Source: Paramecium pentaurelia
Lineage: Eukaryota; Ciliophora; Oligohymenophorea; Peniculida; Parameciidae
Assembly: GCA_905183005.1 (NCBI GenBank)
Contig: CAJJDO010000030.1
Span: 7,598-71,597, forward strand
Reading direction: 5' to 3'
DNA length: 64,000 bases
In this document: one piece after another, positions 59,074-64,000 of the stretch
Layout of the letters: every line of letters begins with the position of its first letter
Numbering within the stretch: position 1 is the first letter of the stretch
Translations under genes and position numbers: made by a program
Notes under the pieces: generated by a model
Database searches by the model: none
What the model was told of the DNA's origin: nothing
What the model saw: only the letters and a program-made list of their open reading frames with translations

Positions 59074-62000
59074 ATGAATAGCATTGATAGTTATTAGAGT
59101 AAAGCTACAATTAATGCTTAATCAATTATTTCTAAGATAGCCACTCGAAATGGATAAGTTGAGTAAGTTGATCAAATTGAATATTAGTAATGGCTCCTTG
59201 ATTTAAGCTTTGGATGAGGAAACTGTTTCAGCTGCTTGGAATGCATTTGGTATTTCCTCATCCATTATTATAAAGGTCTTCATATTTCAAGACAATTGCG
59301 TATGGGTAGAGGAGTGGCAGTCAACAAGTTTGGAACTTTTTCATTTAGTGCTCCAGATGTAGTTTTAGATGGAGTAACAAATCCAGTAGATAGAGATAAA
59401 TAGCCTCGTTAACCTGTTTTCCTTGTTGCTAAAGTATTTAACCCTTCTTACAATCAAAGGAATTCGTTAATGGTTTTAATCTCAAAACTGCCATAGCCAT
59501 AGGTCGATAATTAAGGCCTTATAAAGTTTAAACATCTGGAAAAATTTAACATGCTATTGTTAATTGGGCTGAGATTGCACTCTATGCCTCATAGAATAAG
59601 GACTCTGCTAAGATGGCTGTTGAAAGAGTGTTAAAATCATTATCTGATATTGTGCGCAACGTATTTTGGCGATCAATTAAATATAGAGAGATGTAGTGGA
59701 AGTAGAGATTCCATGTGTGGGAACTTTCTTTGTGAAAGCTCATTGTGCAGCTGTTTAATTCATTGAATCTTTGATGGATGGCTGCAAAGTAATCAATATA
59801 ACTAAATTAAAGGAAATAACCAAAAGACCCTTATCAGAAAGAAAATCAAAGGGAGACATGAGACTTACTCAATAATATTTGCAATAATTAAGTAAAAGTA
59901 CTCATCCAGAGGAAAATAACTTTATAATTGATGATAATGCAAAAAATTATCTGACTAATTCATTAGGAATTGAATTGCCAGAAACAAGACCTAAAACAGC
60001 CAAGCATTCCTAATATTCATCCAAAAAAGGACCTTTAATGAGTAAAACTGTAAATATTTATTTTATTTATTTATTAGATTGAAGTTAGACCATCTACATA
60101 GTAAAATTCAAGAGTAGGTTTTACAAGATCTGTTAATGATAAAGTATATGCTCTTGAAAGATTGAAATATTATATTCGAGATCACGCTTTAAATATAGAA
60201 GATGTAAATTGAAATAAATATTTTAAGTCATTTTTGGATTTATGTTAACAAGCTTTTGGAAAAACTAGTGAAAGAAAGGTTAGAATGAATTTTGATGATT
60301 TTAAAAGAGCTATCTCATAAATTTAGTTGCCTCTAAATGAAATTCAAATTATTACATTATTTTAAACACTAGATGTAAATAATGATGGATTTATTGATAA
60401 ATTTGATTGGCTTAAAGCTGTTGTAGATAAAAGTATATATTAATGCTTATTTAATTGAATAGAATCTCATGTGAATTATATCAAGGATGTTGTCTATAAA
60501 TTCTAAATTCACACTGATGATTTATTACAAAGAATGAATTTAAATAGAGATCATCCACCAATTAACCTTTAATAATTGAAGTTCGCTTTAATGAATTTAG
60601 ATGAATCTTTAAATTAGCATAAAGCATTAAAAGTAGCCAAATAAATTTTAGATGGAAAAGAAACCATTAGTATGAATGATATTTTAATACTATTTAATAC
60701 AGTTGAAGAAGAGGATAAATTATATGATCTTTCATGGTTCAAAGATACTTTACATAAAATGAGAGATCATCTAATTAATCCTTAGAAATTAAAAACATTT
60801 AGACAATCATTTGAATATTTTGATGAGCATCAAGAAGGTAATCTTGATACAGCAAACTTTAAAACTGTATTAATGGAAAGTTAATTGGGATTGAATGTGT
60901 AAGATATTAATAGATTAGTTCGATATCTACCAAAGAATAGAGATTCTCTTATAAATTATTATGATTTCATTTAAATGATAATGGATGTTAATAAATAAAT
61001 GGATTAAAAGGATACAGCAAAAGATCTTGTTGATTTTGCTTAAAAAATAAGTAAGTATCTTGCTCAAAAAAAGTTTACTGTCATTCAATTTTTATAATAA
61101 GTAAAGTCTGGATATGGATCTTGTAATATTGAATCCACTTCTTAATATCTTGAGAAAAATATCTTTATATAATTACCACATGAAGAATGTTTAGAATATT
61201 GTAGAGAAATGGATGTAGATGGAAATGGAGTTGTAAGTGATGAAGATATGAATATTTTCATAAAAAGATATTCTTATTTTAATATAAGAAAAGATCAATC
61301 TTAAATTGAATAAATTGCTGAAAGTATGAAAATCAAACCTTAATTTGGTGATACTTTATCAGCAATAGAAAAAACTTGTGTTTAATCAAAATCTATTGAT
61401 TTAATTACTATGGGGCAAAAGAAAATGTTTTAGTCTTTAGTTGATGGAATGAATTAATCAAAAAGTCTTTTCCCTATTGAAGAATTGCCAGAATCAAAAT
61501 TTGATCAAATTCTAAAAGACTTACGTATTAAATTAGCTAGAAAGGGAATGTCATATGAAGAATTATTTACATTTTTAGATACTGATCATAATGGGTTTTT
61601 ATCAATAAGTGAATTTTATAATATTGATAAAATCATGACTTTGAGTCAACCTGCTAAAGATGGATTTTTTGCTTTTATGGATAAGTAGAGAATTGGTTTA
61701 ATTGATTTAAATACATTTTTAAAGTTTATGAGTAAATCTATAATCTAACAGATGCCATAATTATCAGAAGATGATTGGGATTGGGAATTAGAAATCTTAA
61801 TTAAAATAAGAAATTGGTGTTAAAGAGAGAATATTACTATAGAGGATGCATTTAGAACATTTGATAAAGATTTTGATGGATAAATTAACAAAACTGATTT
61901 AAGAACATTTTTGAAAGATATTTTGAAAATAGAAGAGAAAGAGATTACTGAAGCAAAAATAAATAGATTATTCAAATTAATGGATTAATATAAAAGAGGA

Positions 62001-63923
62001 AAAATAACATTAATGGATTTTAGAAGATTTGTGGAAGAAGGATTCTTTTATGGTAAAAACAAATAAATCTTTGGATAAAATACAACTTTAGCTGCAAAAT
62101 AATAATAAGAATCTAGATCTTCTTTTGATTGGAAGATGAATGCTAGATAATAGATAGGATTAATAATAAGTAGACATTATCCTAATGTTAAAGAATCTTT
62201 TGATATTGTTTCAGGATATCGTAAGAAATTAGTATTCTAGAAATTTAAGAAATGGATGGATGAAAAAAATGTATTAGCAGGATTTGATTTAACAGAAAAA
62301 TTAGTTTATGAAATATTTTCAGATCTTGATTCACATAAAAAAGGATACTTGATTGAATCAGATTGGTTAAATGCTTTTGCTCAATATAATTGGTAAGATT
62401 AGATGATTAAGGAGATATAAGATGCACTATCAACATATTTTTCAAGCATTTAAAATGCAATCCATTATTTTTAAATGGAACATAGTCATATCATTACTAA
62501 AGAAAGCTTTTACAAGGCCTTATAAGCATTATTTCCAAAAAGATTTGTTGAAGGAGATATTGAAATTCTATGGAATAGAATTTAAAAGAATGGATCATTA
62601 AGTAATTAAGCATTTGCCCTTATATTTGGAAAAAGTGGTAAGATCTATGAACAAGCAGAAGGACAATCACAACAATAAGCTATACGTCCAGCTACTTAAG
62701 GGTAATATTATATAGAATATTATTTTAGTGGATTATCTGAATTACCTTTGGATGAAAGAAATTAAGTAAATATTAGCTTATTAGATAAAATTAGAAGATA
62801 CTTAAGAAATTCAAATAAAAATGTTAATGATTTATTTAAATAATACGATCCAGATAATACTGGATTCATCACAAATTTAGAATTTAGATAGGTTATTAGA
62901 AGTTTGAATATGGGTTTAACCTTTTAAGATGTAGATATTTTATCTGCTATGCTTGATACTGATAGAAATAGTATGGTGAACTGGAAAGAATTTTCTAAAA
63001 AATTAGATTTTAGATAAGCTGATAATAAGATACTTGAGAGAGCTGGTATTCATTTGTAAAGAGTCAATGATCATATTTATCATTATTTATTATCCCCTAA
63101 AGATGCTTTCAGATAAATAGATGCTCAACACACAGGGTTTCTAACCTTTGATAAATTTAAAGACATGATAGAAATGTTATATAGATTAGCAACTGAAGAT
63201 ATTCCACCATTTGCCATCATTAAAGACTTATTTGAATTTATTGATAAAAGAAGAGATGGACATCTTGATTTGACTGAATGGATGGATGCATTTTCTAAAT
63301 TCTCAAATCCTAATGAAAAGAAAAGGTTTAAATTTCATCAAAATTATAGGCCCATGAGTGCCAATATTAGAGTTAAGAAAAATTCTTAAAAATCATTAAT
63401 GGCCTAAACTGATAAGAATTGGTTGAACAAATAAAGAGCACCTTCATAGTAATAATTTGAAGGTTTGACTGATGATGGATTGATAAATGCTGCAAATAAA
63501 TTCAAAACATTTCTCAGAAAACCACCTGCAAAATCAAGTGCTCTTTAATATATTGGTATTTTTTGTGAACTTAAAATTTAGAAAATGGAATTTGGGAGAG
63601 TTCTAAAGAGTTTGATAAAACCATTAATGCAATTGGTAAAAATAGAAAATATCTTTTGGAAATCTTTAAACATTTGACATAGAATGGTTAAATTCCATTA
63701 ACCGAAGATGTATATACTGTATATATAAATCAAATAGCATATTAAATAAGAGATGGATAAAATGTTGAGATCGTAAGGAATTGTTGTCAGAGATGAATAA
63801 TGGCCATAACTTATCTCTTGGTCTAAGAAAAATGGTAGGATTGATTATAAATTTTTGCTTGAAGTGTACAAAGATCGTCTAAATGGAATGGATACATAGC
63901 CCAGAATGGGGGATGATGAATGA
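59074..63923 (+). CDS. HU-like (CCDC81-type) domain protein fused to a multi-EF-hand region
   Basis: The 1536-aa product starts MNSIDSYQSKATINAQSIIS. Residues ~20-260 resemble the paired HU-like domains of CCDC81: ISRQLRMGRGVAVNKFGTFS, QPRQPVFLVAKEFVNGFNLK, then DVVEVEIPCVGTFFVKAHCA. After a linker, residues ~340-1440 hold at least seven EF-hand loops, for example DVNNDGFIDKFD, DVDGNGVVSDED, DTDHNGFLSISE, DKDFDGQINKTD, DPDNTGFITNLE, DTDRNSMVNWKE and DKRRDGHLDLTE, with degenerate ones between. CCDC81 is linked to centrosomes and cilia, so a calcium-responsive basal-body or axonemal role is inferred. Nine introns of 24-30 nt were inferred, three with AAG acceptors; the total is exactly 1537 codons. 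TGA at 63921-63923. Confidence 0.82.
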
Positions 63924-64000
63924 ATATTTATTAGACCAGTTGGCTATATTATAATATTAATTAAATAAAAATTTAAAAAAAAGCCCTTACCAGCTTTTTA
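63924..64000. other. Window edge, no gene assigned
   Basis: Seventy-seven AT-rich bases after the HU/EF-hand stop. The last bases (CTTACCAGC) could belong to a minus-strand gene whose body lies beyond the window, with CTTAC as an inverted splice donor, but this cannot be tested here. Confidence 0.3.

Noticed and set aside
59789..59812. 24-nt GT...AAAG stretch in the HU/EF-hand gene as an extra intron
   Set aside because: It is divisible by three and has no in-frame TGA, unlike all other 3n introns here, so it is more likely coding.
1..64000. Selenocysteine, or TGA read as tryptophan, to explain the in-frame TGAs
   Set aside because: In all well-identified genes TGA occurs only at the end; the internal TGAs occur only in unassigned intergenic frames.
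1..64000. tRNA or rRNA genes, CRISPR arrays, telomere repeats
   Set aside because: No cloverleaf-like GC-richer 70-90-nt segment, no regular spacer-repeat array and no G4T2/G3T3 telomere tract was seen by eye; a tRNA scan would be decisive.

Overview
The window is macronuclear-type DNA of a ciliate, almost certainly Paramecium. TAA and TAG are read as glutamine in every recognisable gene and TGA is the only stop. Introns are tiny: about 53 were inferred, 18-30 nt long, mostly GTA...TAG, with one exception of 104 nt. Base composition is very AT-rich, and a trichocyst matrix protein gene, a hallmark of Paramecium, lies at 28210-29395. A standard-code ORF search therefore shows only fragments; the gene models here were built by reading with the ciliate code and splicing by eye. 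In nearly all cases the spliced length is an exact multiple of three.

Layout. 1-279: two complete and one broken copy of a 126-bp WD40 repeat. 280-2770: a gene-poor stretch. 2770-6249: a coding relic, then an ankyrin-repeat/DEDDy exonuclease fusion. 6905-15616: a short unknown gene, a decaying gene, tRNA dimethyltransferase TRM1, methylmalonate-semialdehyde dehydrogenase and two coiled-coil proteins. 16551-22649: a two-helix membrane protein, another relic, a CFAP96-like ciliary protein, ribosomal protein L5 and an Sfi1-like centrin-binding protein. 22746-29395: a PHD/TFIIS-central-domain protein, a CIMIP2/FAM166-like protein, an unknown, a TBC1D19-like RabGAP and the trichocyst matrix protein. 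30096-34485: a protein disulfide isomerase, a CDPK-like protein with degraded kinase motifs, a 70-aa protein with a possible CaaX end, and an unknown, possibly mitochondrial protein. 35261-44414: a 3010-aa IP3-receptor/ryanodine-receptor type calcium-release channel. 45647-58198: a 4167-aa axonemal dynein heavy chain. 58225-63923: a coiled-coil RING protein and, divergently, a 1536-aa protein joining a CCDC81/HU-like N-terminus to many EF-hands.

Together: there are no operons, but several genes serve cilia, the cortex and calcium-triggered exocytosis (dynein, CFAP96-like, CIMIP2-like, Sfi1-like, HU/EF-hand protein, calcium-release channel, CDPK-like protein, trichocyst matrix protein). Metabolic and housekeeping genes are mixed among them. 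Intact genes are packed closely (11-100 bp apart in many places). Several intergenic gaps hold reading frames broken by TGA or frameshifts, which look like decaying gene copies. The most unusual items are the ankyrin-exonuclease fusion, the calcium-binding pseudokinase, the HU/EF-hand fusion, and the 104-nt intron that may contain retained internal eliminated sequence.
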